A stretch of 64,000 nucleotides of DNA from Flavobacterium crassostreae (GTDB taxonomy: Bacteria > Bacteroidota > Bacteroidia > Flavobacteriales > Flavobacteriaceae): the NCBI RefSeq assembly GCF_001831475.1, contig NZ_CP017688.1, positions 2,170,001 through 2,234,000 on the forward strand, read 5' to 3'. Both the position numbers and the translations under genes were made by a program. Within the stretch, counting starts at the first letter, position 1. Each line of letters begins with the position of its first letter. The notes under the pieces are model-generated. The model had not been told where the DNA came from. It searched no databases and saw only the letters and a program-made list of their open reading frames with translations. This document shows, in pieces, positions 18,970 through 26,972 of this stretch.

Positions 18970-20010
18970 ATGAATTGGACAGGAAAACTCATTGAATATA
19001 AATCTCAAAAACGCATTGCTGTATTGTTTGCAAAAGATCCAGAATTACTTTTGGAAGTGCGGAAAATAGATGGCGCAAAATGGAGTCCACAAAAAGTGTT
19101 TTGGCATATTCCGGATACCCTCGAAAACCGAATTAAATTTGAAATTGTACCAGATATCTCTGCACCCAAATCCGAAGCAATAGCCCAAATAGAAAAATTC
19201 AGACAATGGCTGCGCTCCAAACGCTATAGCGAAAATACGGTTGCAACCTACTGTGATGCCTTAAAATCGTTCTTGCTTTTTTATCAAGACAAACCCGTTA
19301 GTCAAATAACAAACGAGGATGTTATTATTTATAACAACCAATATATTTTAAAAAACAATCTATCGGCATCGTACCAAAATCAAATTGTGAACGCAATTAA
19401 ATTGTTTTTTAAAACCGTTAGAGAAACCAAAATTGAAATCGACAAAATTCATCGTCCTAAAAGAATCAAATTATTGCCCAATGTATTGAGTAAAGAAGAA
19501 ATTAAAAGTATCTTAAATGCACACCGTAATCTTAAACACAGAGCCATGCTATCTCTGATTTATAGTTGTGGCTTGCGCCGAAGCGAACTTTTGAATTTAA
19601 AACCCGCCGATATAGACTCCAAAAGAGGAATCGTAATTATCAAACAAAGCAAAGGAAGAAAAGACCGTATTGCTCCATTATCTACCAAAATATTAGAGAT
19701 TCTCCGAGAATATTATACCTATTACAAACCTAAAATATGGCTCTTTGAAGGACAAATTTCTGGAACGACTTATTCCGAAAAAAGCTTGCAATCCATTTTA
19801 AAACAAGCCTTGCATAAAACCAACATACAAAAACCAGTAACTCTACATTGGCTTAGACATAGTTATGCCACCCATTTGTTAGAAAACGGCACCGACTTGA
19901 GGTATATTCAGGAATTATTAGGACATTCTAGCAGCAAAACTACCGAAATTTATACCCATGTAAGCACCAAAAATTTACAACAAATAAAGAGTCCCTTTGA
20001 TGATTTATAA
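18970..20010 (+). CDS. Tyrosine recombinase (Xer-like) adjoining the cassette array
   Basis: A 346-residue site-specific recombinase. Residues 1-62 form an extra N-terminal domain (KWSPQKVFWHIP motif, HARP-like in appearance). Residues 70-155 are the SAM-like core-binding domain and 170-346 the catalytic domain. Catalytic residues visible: Arg203 (GLRRSEL), Lys228 (SKGRKDR), His293/Arg296 (HWLRHS), His319 (LGHS) and Tyr328 (EIYTH). Lys-to-His spacing is 65, close to XerD (72) and far from IntI1 (106), so the IntI-specific insertion is missing. The C-terminus IKSPFDDL resembles IntI ends. It is encoded co-directionally with the cassettes and 104 bases before the first one. I infer that it moves the cassettes. 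Confidence 0.88.
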   Translation: MNWTGKLIEYKSQKRIAVLFAKDPELLLEVRKIDGAKWSPQKVFWHIPDTLENRIKFEIVPDISAPKSEAIAQIEKFRQWLRSKRYSENTVATYCDALKSFLLFYQDKPVSQITNEDVIIYNNQYILKNNLSASYQNQIVNAIKLFFKTVRETKIEIDKIHRPKRIKLLPNVLSKEEIKSILNAHRNLKHRAMLSLIYSCGLRRSELLNLKPADIDSKRGIVIIKQSKGRKDRIAPLSTKILEILREYYTYYKPKIWLFEGQISGTTYSEKSLQSILKQALHKTNIQKPVTLHWLRHSYATHLLENGTDLRYIQELLGHSSSKTTEIYTHVSTKNLQQIKSPFDDL

Positions 20011-20030
20011 CCAGAATATTTCTATATTTG
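19996..20030 (+). promoter_or_regulatory. Putative array promoter (Pc-like)
   Basis: TTTG (19996-19999), 23-base spacer, TATATTTG (20023-20030): both boxes match the Flavobacterium consensus TTG-N17-23-TAnnTTTG. It overlaps the 3' end of the recombinase gene and points across attI into cassette 1, the job done by Pc in classical integrons. Confidence 0.6.
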
Positions 20031-20120
20031 GTATAGAATACCCTCACAACACTATTAGACCTATCCCACCAAATTGGGTGCGATAAGGATGATTTTGTTA
20101 TACGTATTCGCTAGTTGTGC
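20031..20120 (+). other. Putative attI site
   Basis: Sequence between the recombinase stop and cassette 1, ending in CTAG/TTGTGCG (crossover inferred at 20114/20115). It lacks the large attC hairpin but has a CACAAC (20045-20050) complementary to GTTGTG at the crossover and an inverted repeat CCCA-N6-TGGG (20065-20078). Location by analogy with integrons. Confidence 0.5.
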
Positions 20121-20205
20121 GTCATTTTGCCCGAACAGAATAGAAAAAAACGAACCCAAAAAAATAAATTTATAGTTGTATAAATTGTAGAATAAGAATA
20201 ACGGA

Positions 20206-20745
20206 ATGAAATATACATTAGAAGGAGAAGAAACGGAAAGGTTAAAATTTAGGCTATTAAATATTGAGGATTTTGATGATTGTATTGAATTGTTCAAAGA
20301 CAATGAAGTTTGTCGTTTTTTAGGAGTTGACAAAATTGAAACTCCAAATGAAAGATGTAAACTTTGGTTTGAAATGACATTTGATAGATATAAAAACGAT
20401 TTAGGCGGACAAAATATATTGATAGAAAAAAATACAAATAAAATTGTTGGACAAAGTGGACTTTTAGTAAGAGAAATTGAAGGAAAACAAGAAATTGAAA
20501 TTGCATATTCAATTTTGCCAGAATACAGAAAAAAGGGATTTGCAACAGAATCAACTGAAAAATGTAAAAATTTTGCATTTGAAAATAAATTTACTGAAAG
20601 TTTAATTTCAATAATTCATACTGAAAATATTAATTCTGAAAAAGTTGCAGACAGAAACGGAATGAGGAAAGATAAAACCACCGAATTTAAAGGAATGTCA
20701 GTAACCATTTATAGAATAAATTCCAGTGAATGGAAAAATAAATAA
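20206..20745 (+). CDS. GNAT family N-acetyltransferase (cassette 1)
   Basis: A 179-residue acetyltransferase of the RimJ/RimL-like group (Acetyltransf_3). It opens TERLKFRLLNIEDFDD, and the acetyl-CoA region is EIAYSILPEYRKKGFATES with the R/Q-x-x-G-x-G/A loop at RKKGFA (about 108-113). The C-terminal NSEKVADRNGMRK is typical. The substrate is unknown; relatives acetylate ribosomal proteins or antibiotics. As the first cassette it is best placed to be read from the Pc-like promoter. Confidence 0.85.
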   Translation: MKYTLEGEETERLKFRLLNIEDFDDCIELFKDNEVCRFLGVDKIETPNERCKLWFEMTFDRYKNDLGGQNILIEKNTNKIVGQSGLLVREIEGKQEIEIAYSILPEYRKKGFATESTEKCKNFAFENKFTESLISIIHTENINSEKVADRNGMRKDKTTEFKGMSVTIYRINSSEWKNK

Positions 20746-20755
20746 AAAAACGAAC

Positions 20756-20879
20756 GCACAACAGCCATTTTGAGCTAGCTGGAGTTTAGTGGAATTACCG
20801 TTTCGCATCAAGTTTTCGTTAAGCCGAAAATTGAGCGGTTACGAACTTCCAGCCATCTCAAAGTGGCATAACGTTGGCA
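20756..20879 (+). other. attC-1 (stem family I)
   Basis: R'' GCACAAC pairs with this cassette's first bases (GTTGTGC at 20114). Family I stems: gagctagctgg and cttccagccatctcaaa; crossover at 20873/20874. Confidence 0.85.
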
Positions 20880-20943
20880 GATATTATCCCAAATGTCGAG
20901 TCCTAAAATAGGTTGACTAAAACTTAAACACCTTTAGCAACCA

Positions 20944-21327
20944 ATGGAAACACCCGAAAATCAGCCCGTCCGAAGAAGAAACGGAAAACAAGTAAGTTTT
21001 GAATACAAACTTTCTGTAATTCAACAAATCAACAATGGACAAATTTCTTTAAATTACGCTTCTAAAAAATACGCTATTTCTAAAAGCACAATCGAATACT
21101 GGATGAAGAAACTAACCAATTACGAGCAAACCAATAAATCTATTAGTAAAGACGATGAAATTCGTTTGCTAAAAAATAAAATAGAAGATTTAGAAGGAAT
21201 TAAAGCATTTCAACAAGAGGTAATCATTGAATTTGAGTCTGTTACTGGGGAGGAACTTTCAAAAAAGTACTTGCCCGATTGGTTAGCAAACGAAATTCAG
21301 AAAAAGAAGAAAAAGCTTTTAAAATAA
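20944..21327 (+). CDS. IS3-family transposase OrfA
   Basis: 127 residues with an N-terminal helix-turn-helix (VSFEYKLSVIQQINNGQ..NYASKKYAISKSTIEYWMKK) that binds the IS ends, and a C-terminal coiled coil. It overlaps orfB by 49 bases in the 0/-1 arrangement; A-rich AAAAAG runs near 21301-21316 are candidate slippage sites for an OrfAB fusion. Confidence 0.88.
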   Translation: METPENQPVRRRNGKQVSFEYKLSVIQQINNGQISLNYASKKYAISKSTIEYWMKKLTNYEQTNKSISKDDEIRLLKNKIEDLEGIKAFQQEVIIEFESVTGEELSKKYLPDWLANEIQKKKKKLLK

Positions 21328-22187
21328 AATGGATTTACGAATCAATCGGGATTAGTAAACAAGCTTATTATCAAAGAATTGAATCCTATAAAATCAAAGA
21401 AATACGCAATAACATTGTGATTGATTTGGTCTTGGAAATACGCGAAAGAATGCCAGGAACAGGAACAAGAAAACTCTTAGATCACTTAAAAGAAAAGTTT
21501 GTTCAACATAACATAAAAATGGGCAGAGATGCACTGTTTGATTTGCTCAGAGTTAGAGGTTTATTCATAAAGAGAACCAAACGTTTTCACATCACAACGG
21601 ACTCTAAACACTATTTTTACAAGTCTCCTAACCTACTCTATAACTTAGCAATAACACACGCTGAACAAGTTTTTGTTGCAGATATAACTTATGTAAAAAC
21701 CGATGCAGGACATGCTTATTTAGCCTTGGTTACAGATGCCTATTCTCGAAAAATAATGGGTTGGTCATTAGAGAACAATATGCGGGTAGAAATGGTTAAA
21801 AACGCACTTAATATGGCTTATAAAAATTGTATTTTTAATCCTAAAAATATCATTCATCATAGCGATAGAGGCATACAATATTGCTGTCCAGACCATAGTG
21901 AATTTGCTGAAAAAAAGGGGTTTATATTAAGTACAACGCAAAAATATGACCCTTACGAAAATGCAATTGCAGAGCGTATTAACGGAATTTTAAAATATGA
22001 ATTTGGACTAAAAAAAACAATTAAATCCATTCAAATAGCAAAAGCAATGACCAAAGAAGCTGTAGAAATTTACAATAACGAAAGAACTCATTGGAGTTTA
22101 GACTTAAAAACACCACAATCTGTTCATTTACAATACAATAAACAGAAAAATAAATCTTATAAAAAGACAAAAAAAATTGCTATTTAA
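21279..22187 (+). CDS. IS3-family transposase OrfB (DDE integrase)
   Basis: 302 residues: HTH_21-like segment, then an rve catalytic core with DDE residues in VADITYVKT (first D), HHSDRGIQY (second D) and NAIAERINGILKYE (E). Ends with WSLDLKTPQSVH, typical of IS3. Intact, so the element may be active. Expressed as a -1 frameshift product with OrfA; the annotated start (TTG) is only the open-frame limit. Confidence 0.9.
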   Translation: MVSKRNSEKEEKAFKIKWIYESIGISKQAYYQRIESYKIKEIRNNIVIDLVLEIRERMPGTGTRKLLDHLKEKFVQHNIKMGRDALFDLLRVRGLFIKRTKRFHITTDSKHYFYKSPNLLYNLAITHAEQVFVADITYVKTDAGHAYLALVTDAYSRKIMGWSLENNMRVEMVKNALNMAYKNCIFNPKNIIHHSDRGIQYCCPDHSEFAEKKGFILSTTQKYDPYENAIAERINGILKYEFGLKKTIKSIQIAKAMTKEAVEIYNNERTHWSLDLKTPQSVHLQYNKQKNKSYKKTKKIAI

Positions 22188-22456
22188 ACACCGATTTACT
22201 ACTATTGTAATGCTATGTGAGGATGGAAACGAGCAATACTGAGGAGCAACTCGAAGAGTGCCAAAATCATAGTCAAAGAAAATGAAGATGGCATTTTCAA
22301 AATGCCACTTCTTTAATCTTCATTTTTTTTGAAGAAAAAACTAAAAAAACCTAAACCAAAATTGGCAAACCGATTTGGTTATTTTTAACCTAATTTTTAA
22401 CAAAAAAAAGGTCAACCTAGGCTAGGACAAGACAAAAAAAGACGAAAAAACGAAAA

Positions 22457-23452
22457 ATGATAAAAAAATTAGTAATAATAGTTTTAATATTTTCTTTAAC
22501 TTCTTGTGCAACAATTTTCACAAAGAAAACATATAAATTAGAAATAAAATCATTTGCAAATACAAAGGTAAAAGTATATGATAGTATTTATAATTTACCA
22601 GCAAAAATAGAAGTTAAACGGTCAAAAAATGTTTTGCCAATTGTATTAATTTCAGACACTATAAAGAAAAATTATTCTTTAAAACCATCAATAAGTCCAA
22701 AATATCTATATGGAAACTTATCTTTTGTACATTTTGCTCCAGTAAGTTATTTGGTAGATTTAACAACAGAAAAAAGATTTTATTATGGTAAATCTGTATT
22801 CTTAAACATTAGTGACACGATTACTCAAATTAAAACGCCAATTACAAAATCATATTTAGATTTCAAAAATGATTTTTCAAATTATTTTACTAAAAAGCAC
22901 ATTACTTATAAAGGACAAATAAATTTCACATTTTCAATTCCTTGGATAAATAATTTTGATTTTAAACCAAATGGAGAAGATCAAAAAACTAGCACTGGAT
23001 TTTTAGGTATTTCAACAGGAATAGAATATTATCATAGTGAATATAAATTTATAAATTTAAATGCAAGTGCGGTAATGAATTCTATTGCACCAGTACCTGC
23101 ACCAGTTTCATACGAGGGAGAAGTAGAATTTTTAAGTGCGTTAGCCATTAGTTTAACCGAAAATCATAAATTTAATAGATTTACTTTTGGATACGGACTT
23201 AATTTTTCTAAAAACAATTGGAAGTTCGATAATACAGAATATGATGAAAATGTTCCAAACTCAAAAAAGCCAATTTTTAAATCAAACTACGGAATTGGAT
23301 TTATTACTAATGGGTATTTTAGAGCTGGTGAAAATTTTTATATTGGCATAAATTATAAACCAACATTATTAAATATAAAACCTGTAAGTAAATTTCAATA
23401 TGAACACGTAATAAGTTTTGATTTAATGTGGAAAATTAGGTTAAAAAAATAA
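22457..23452 (+). CDS. Predicted outer-membrane-associated lipoprotein (cassette 2)
   Basis: 331 residues with a lipoprotein signal peptide (LIFSLTSC, lipobox Cys17). The rest alternates polar and aromatic residues in short strands, ending in FDLMWKIRLKK, which suggests a beta-rich or barrel-like C-terminal domain. No known family recognised. The cassette leader before it has been interrupted by the IS, which moves the gene about 1.5 kb from the cassette start and may change its transcription. Confidence 0.75.
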   Translation: MIKKLVIIVLIFSLTSCATIFTKKTYKLEIKSFANTKVKVYDSIYNLPAKIEVKRSKNVLPIVLISDTIKKNYSLKPSISPKYLYGNLSFVHFAPVSYLVDLTTEKRFYYGKSVFLNISDTITQIKTPITKSYLDFKNDFSNYFTKKHITYKGQINFTFSIPWINNFDFKPNGEDQKTSTGFLGISTGIEYYHSEYKFINLNASAVMNSIAPVPAPVSYEGEVEFLSALAISLTENHKFNRFTFGYGLNFSKNNWKFDNTEYDENVPNSKKPIFKSNYGIGFITNGYFRAGENFYIGINYKPTLLNIKPVSKFQYEHVISFDLMWKIRLKK

Positions 23453-23456
23453 CATC

Positions 23457-23587
23457 TGCCAACAGCCGTTTGGCAAGATTGCGAATTTTGTAGTAAATTC
23501 ACGTTTACATTTCGTAAGAAATTTTATCTTAGCCGAAAATACTCGGTTACGAAGTTCGCAACCTCGCCAAGCGGCGGAACGTTAGCT
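23457..23587 (+). other. attC-2 (stem family V)
   Basis: R'' TGCCAAC (extended TCTGCCAAC) matches the cassette start GTTGGCAGA at 20873, across the IS. Family V stems: gcgtttggcaagattgcgaa-like and ttcgcaacctcgccaagcg; crossover 23581/23582. Confidence 0.85.
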
Positions 23588-23609
23588 GTAACCTTACAAA
23601 AAAAATCGT

Positions 23610-24380
23610 GTGAAGAAATGTATATGGTGTTCTAAAACAGAAGAAAAAGTAGAATTTAAAAAATTGGCTCACACAATTCCTCAAACACTTGGTGGTAAAA
23701 AAACTTGTCAAAATGTTTGCGATGAATGTAATTTATATTTTGGAAGCTATAATAATAAACTACCTCCAATTGAAACTGTAATCAAAGAAACTTTCAACAT
23801 TTCTAGAGCAAGATTCTTGCAGACGGATAATCAGATTGGAAAAAACAAAGCATTGCCGAAGTTCTCATCAATTTATTTTAATGTTGATTTTGTTAAGAAC
23901 AAATTAGCACTAAAAGCAGGTTATAAATACAATGCCCACTTTCAAGAGAAAATATCTAGACAATTGAAAAAAGGTTTATATAAAATATTTCTAGAAGAAA
24001 CGGAAAGACAAAATCAAGATGGACATAACGAAAAATATGATTTTATCCGAGAATTTAGTCGTTATGATTTAGGTGATTATCCTGTCTTCTATTTTGAACG
24101 TAATCACGGAATAATTTTGATGACAAAAGATTGGGCAAAAACACCTGAATTATTTTTACACGATGATTTTAAATTAAAGTATTTAATTAACGAACCTTGT
24201 TTCTTTGAATTTGAACTTTTAGGTCACGTTTTTGGTATTGCAACATCTAGACATTGGCAAATTGCTTTTGATAATTATATAAAAAAAACGAAAGAAGCAA
24301 AAAAAGACCATTTTAAAAGCTTTAAAATAGTTAAGAATTTTAATGACATTGATTTAACATTATCAATTTTAAATGGATAA
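23610..24380 (+). CDS. HNH endonuclease-like protein (cassette 3)
   Basis: 256 residues starting at GTG. The N-terminus is an HNH fold: Cys4-x2-Cys7, LAHTIPQTLGGKK (His21) and VCDECN (Cys37, Cys40, Asn41). The remainder (about 60-256) has no recognised domain. HNH proteins in accessory DNA often act as defence nucleases; that role is inference. It starts 29 bases into the cassette. Confidence 0.7.
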   Translation: MKKCIWCSKTEEKVEFKKLAHTIPQTLGGKKTCQNVCDECNLYFGSYNNKLPPIETVIKETFNISRARFLQTDNQIGKNKALPKFSSIYFNVDFVKNKLALKAGYKYNAHFQEKISRQLKKGLYKIFLEETERQNQDGHNEKYDFIREFSRYDLGDYPVFYFERNHGIILMTKDWAKTPELFLHDDFKLKYLINEPCFFEFELLGHVFGIATSRHWQIAFDNYIKKTKEAKKDHFKSFKIVKNFNDIDLTLSILNG

Positions 24381-24389
24381 AAAGGCTAC

Positions 24390-24521
24390 AGCTAACACAC
24401 GCTACAAGCAATTTGGGTATTAGGCTTAATGGAAAAATGGTTTTGTATTTGGAAGATTTGGCAAATCCGAATAATGGGCTTAATTTAGTCCCAAACTGCT
24501 TGTAGCGCGGGAACGTTGGCA
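24390..24521 (+). other. attC-3 (stem family IV)
   Basis: R'' AGCTAAC (TACAGCTAAC) matches its start GTTAGCTGTA, ten paired bases. Family IV stems: cgctacaagcaatttggg and cccaaactgcttgtagcgcg; crossover 24515/24516. Confidence 0.88.
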
Positions 24522-24580
24522 GTAATCTTGCCTCGAAAACCGCAAAAAATTAAAATTTATAAAATTTATAGATTGGATTT

Positions 24581-25507
24581 ATGACAATGATAAGTAGGTT
24601 GGGATTTAAACCAACCAAAACAAATAATATAAAATCTGAATTACTGAAATCAACAAATGAAATCACAATCGTAATTCCAGTTAAAAATAATCAAAATGGA
24701 ATTGAATTATTTTTAGAACAATTTTTCAAAACTCATAAATCAGAAAATTATCCGAAAGAAATAATAATAGTCGACAATAATTCAAAACCAAGTTTGAAAA
24801 TTGAAACTAAAAAATATCCTCTAACTATAAAAATTTTAAGTTGCTCTAAAATTGGACCTGCAAGTGCAAGAAATTTTGGCGTTGAAAGTGTGAAATCTGA
24901 ATGGATACTTTTTACTGATAGTGATTGTATTCCTACTGCAAATTTACTAACTGGATATTTGAAAAACCAAAATTATTCTATCGGCTATGCTGGAAATATT
25001 ATTTCTGAAAGTAAAGATTTAATTTCAAAGTATTACGAAGAGCAAGAAATATTAATTCCACCAGAAGTTTATCAAAACGGAAAGAAACCACGACCAGATT
25101 ATTTAGTAACTGCAAATTGTTTAGTTTGGAAAAAAGCGTTTGAAATTGTCGGAGGATTTAATGAAGAAATCAAAATTGCTGGCGGTGAAGATATTGATTT
25201 GGGTTTTAAATTTCTAAATATAGGCGAACTTTCGTACGCTTTTGATAGCGTTTCAAAACATAATTTTGGTGGTGGAATTTCCGATTTTAAAAATAGATTT
25301 ATTAGATATGGGCTTGGCAACAAAATAATAAGTGAAATTTATAATTTAGATTTAGAACCAAAATTATTTAAACCAAATAAAAAAACTATTGTAAATTATT
25401 TATTAGCATATTTGCAATATAAATGGTTGAAAAAAGGTTACAGAATGAAACAAAATATTAAAAAAAAGACTACTGCCAACAGCGGTTTGGCGCAATTGGG
25501 GTTTTAG
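24581..25507 (+). CDS. Glycosyltransferase family 2 (cassette 4)
   Basis: 308 residues with a GT-A fold: ITIVIPVKNNQNGIEL at 28-43, the DxD motif in LFTDSDCIPT, and GGEDIDLGFKF (ED acceptor motif). It transfers a sugar from a nucleotide donor, probably to a surface glycan. The reading frame continues 27 bases past the R'' box, so the last residues (TTANSGLAQLGF) are encoded by the attC site itself. Confidence 0.87.
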   Translation: MTMISRLGFKPTKTNNIKSELLKSTNEITIVIPVKNNQNGIELFLEQFFKTHKSENYPKEIIIVDNNSKPSLKIETKKYPLTIKILSCSKIGPASARNFGVESVKSEWILFTDSDCIPTANLLTGYLKNQNYSIGYAGNIISESKDLISKYYEEQEILIPPEVYQNGKKPRPDYLVTANCLVWKKAFEIVGGFNEEIKIAGGEDIDLGFKFLNIGELSYAFDSVSKHNFGGGISDFKNRFIRYGLGNKIISEIYNLDLEPKLFKPNKKTIVNYLLAYLQYKWLKKGYRMKQNIKKKTTANSGLAQLGF

Positions 25508-25607
25508 GCAAACTCATAGGTTGGTTTTGTACTTGGAAGTTCGGTCTTAAATCGATACATTTGGCTAACCAAATCCCCAACTGACGCCAAGCCACGAGAC
25601 GTTATGG
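25474..25607 (+). other. attC-4 (own stem type)
   Basis: R'' TGCCAAC (TACTGCCAAC) matches GTTGGCAGTA. Stems ggcgcaattggg and ccccaactgacgcc; crossover 25601/25602. Overlaps the 3' end of the glycosyltransferase gene. Confidence 0.8.
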
Positions 25608-26221
25608 GCTAGTTTTGCCCATTTTGCGCAGATAAAGCCGTTTTTATAAGAAAAAAACTGTTTAAAATTTTAAGGTTTAGGGTTCTTAATTCCTAAAAAA
25701 ACGCAATAAAATGGATTCTTAAAAGCCAAAAAAAATATTTTGTTGTTTAAAGAGTATTACTTAAAAACAGAAAATAATCCAAAACAAAATAATGACATAA
25801 AACAGCGTGATTTGCGGTTTACAGAGTGATTTTTTAAAATAAGAAAATCCCCAAGTTGAAGCGCAAACGGCATTTTATCATCGTGACGCAAAAAATTAAA
25901 TGAGTGTAATTTGTGTTTTACAAAGTGATTATCCAAATAAGAAAAATCTCGGATTTAAATCTTAAAACGGGATTTTATCAGCGTTACGGGAAAAATTAAA
26001 AAAGAGTGATTTATTCTTTACAAAGTGAGAATCTAAATAAAAAAATCTCGAATTTAAAGCAGAAATTTGTTTGTGTTTTTAGGTTTGTGAAGAAAAAACC
26101 AGCCCATAACAATCGTCTTAACTAATTTGCAGATTCTGTGGAATTACCGTTTTTAATTGTATATTCGTTATGAAGAAAAACATCCGTATCCAAAGCCTGC
26201 AAACTAGTTAAGGCGGGAACG
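25602..26221 (+). repeat. Non-coding cassette 5, family A
   Basis: 620 bp, no plausible gene. It begins TTATGGGCTAGTTTTGCCCA and carries three imperfect internal repeats with about 100-bp period (GTG cores at 25807, 25904, 26006). Confidence 0.85.
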
Positions 26222-26227
26222 TTGGCA
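26104..26227 (+). other. attC-5 (stem family II)
   Basis: R'' CCATAAC. Family II stems: cgtcttaactaatttgcag and ctgcaaactagttaaggcg; crossover 26221/26222. Confidence 0.87.
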
Positions 26228-26273
26228 GACAGTTTGGTAGAACTGAATAAGAAAATTATTTAATTGAAAACTT

Positions 26274-26768
26274 ATGAAGAATCAAATTCTAATTTTAATC
26301 ACTTTAATTCTACTTTCTTGTTCAAAAAGACAAGAAAATATTGATTTATATATTTCCAATTCAAATTATGAATTGAATTTGAAAACTGGAGATTTTAAAA
26401 TTAACTGGTATAATAATTATAAGGATAAAATAGAATTATCTAAAAATGAGAAAAACCAAATAAGAAAATTGATTTTTAAATATAATGTTGACACTTTTAA
26501 AGGCGAAAAAAATGTTTTTGGTGAAGAACTGTTAATAATGCCAAATTTTAACGACAAATTTACTCTAGTTATAAATAATAAAATAGAAAGCGAAATTTCT
26601 ATCTCAAAACAAGTAAAATTAGAAAAATCAAAGCTGAATAAAATTGATACAGATATTTATAATTTTAAAACAGAAATTTTTAAATTGCTAAGTCAAAATA
26701 AAGATTTTGAAAGAAATATGGACACTGTGAAACTTGCAAATAAAAAAATAAAACGATTATTTCTATAA
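26274..26768 (+). CDS. Small predicted lipoprotein (cassette 6)
   Basis: 164 residues with a lipoprotein signal (LILLSCSKR, Cys16). The mature part is Lys/Asn/Ile-rich with no known domain. It sits 52 bases into the cassette with a short leader and no visible promoter of its own. Function unknown. Confidence 0.7.
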   Translation: MKNQILILITLILLSCSKRQENIDLYISNSNYELNLKTGDFKINWYNNYKDKIELSKNEKNQIRKLIFKYNVDTFKGEKNVFGEELLIMPNFNDKFTLVINNKIESEISISKQVKLEKSKLNKIDTDIYNFKTEIFKLLSQNKDFERNMDTVKLANKKIKRLFL

Positions 26769-26818
26769 ATTCACAATGTTCTGAAATTGAAAAATCCGTT
26801 TCAAAAGAAAAACCGATC

Positions 26819-26942
26819 TGCCAACAGCCATTTTGAGCTAGCTGGAGTTTAGTGGAATTACCGTTTCGCATCAAGTTTTCATTAAGCCGAAAATTGAGCG
26901 GTTATGAACTTCCAGCCATCTCAAAGTGGCATAACGTTATAT
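26819..26942 (+). other. attC-6 (stem family I)
   Basis: R'' TGCCAAC (TCTGCCAAC) matches GTTGGCAGA. Nearly identical to attC-1 although the genes are unrelated; crossover 26936/26937. Confidence 0.86.
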
Positions 26943-26972
26943 TCCAGCTTGCTTGGAGTCGATATGCGTTAC

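Larger units (their letters stand above)
20894..22434 (+). mobile_element. IS3-family insertion sequence in cassette 2
   Basis: A 1541-bp element with terminal inverted repeats TGTCGAGTCCTAAAATAGG (left) and TGTCTTGTCCTAGCCTAGG (right, reverse strand), sharing the core TAGGTTGAC. It carries overlapping orfA/orfB. The flanks are AAA on both sides, a possible 3-bp target duplication. It splits the leader of cassette 2. Confidence 0.85.

Noticed and set aside
18970..20010. Classical IntI integrase or housekeeping XerC/XerD
   Set aside because: The Lys-to-His spacing is too short for IntI, and the extra N-terminal domain and location at the array argue against the chromosome-dimer resolvases; kept as a Xer-like array recombinase.
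25602..26221. Retron or riboswitch in family A
   Set aside because: No reverse transcriptase nearby and no recognisable aptamer; RNA function left open.
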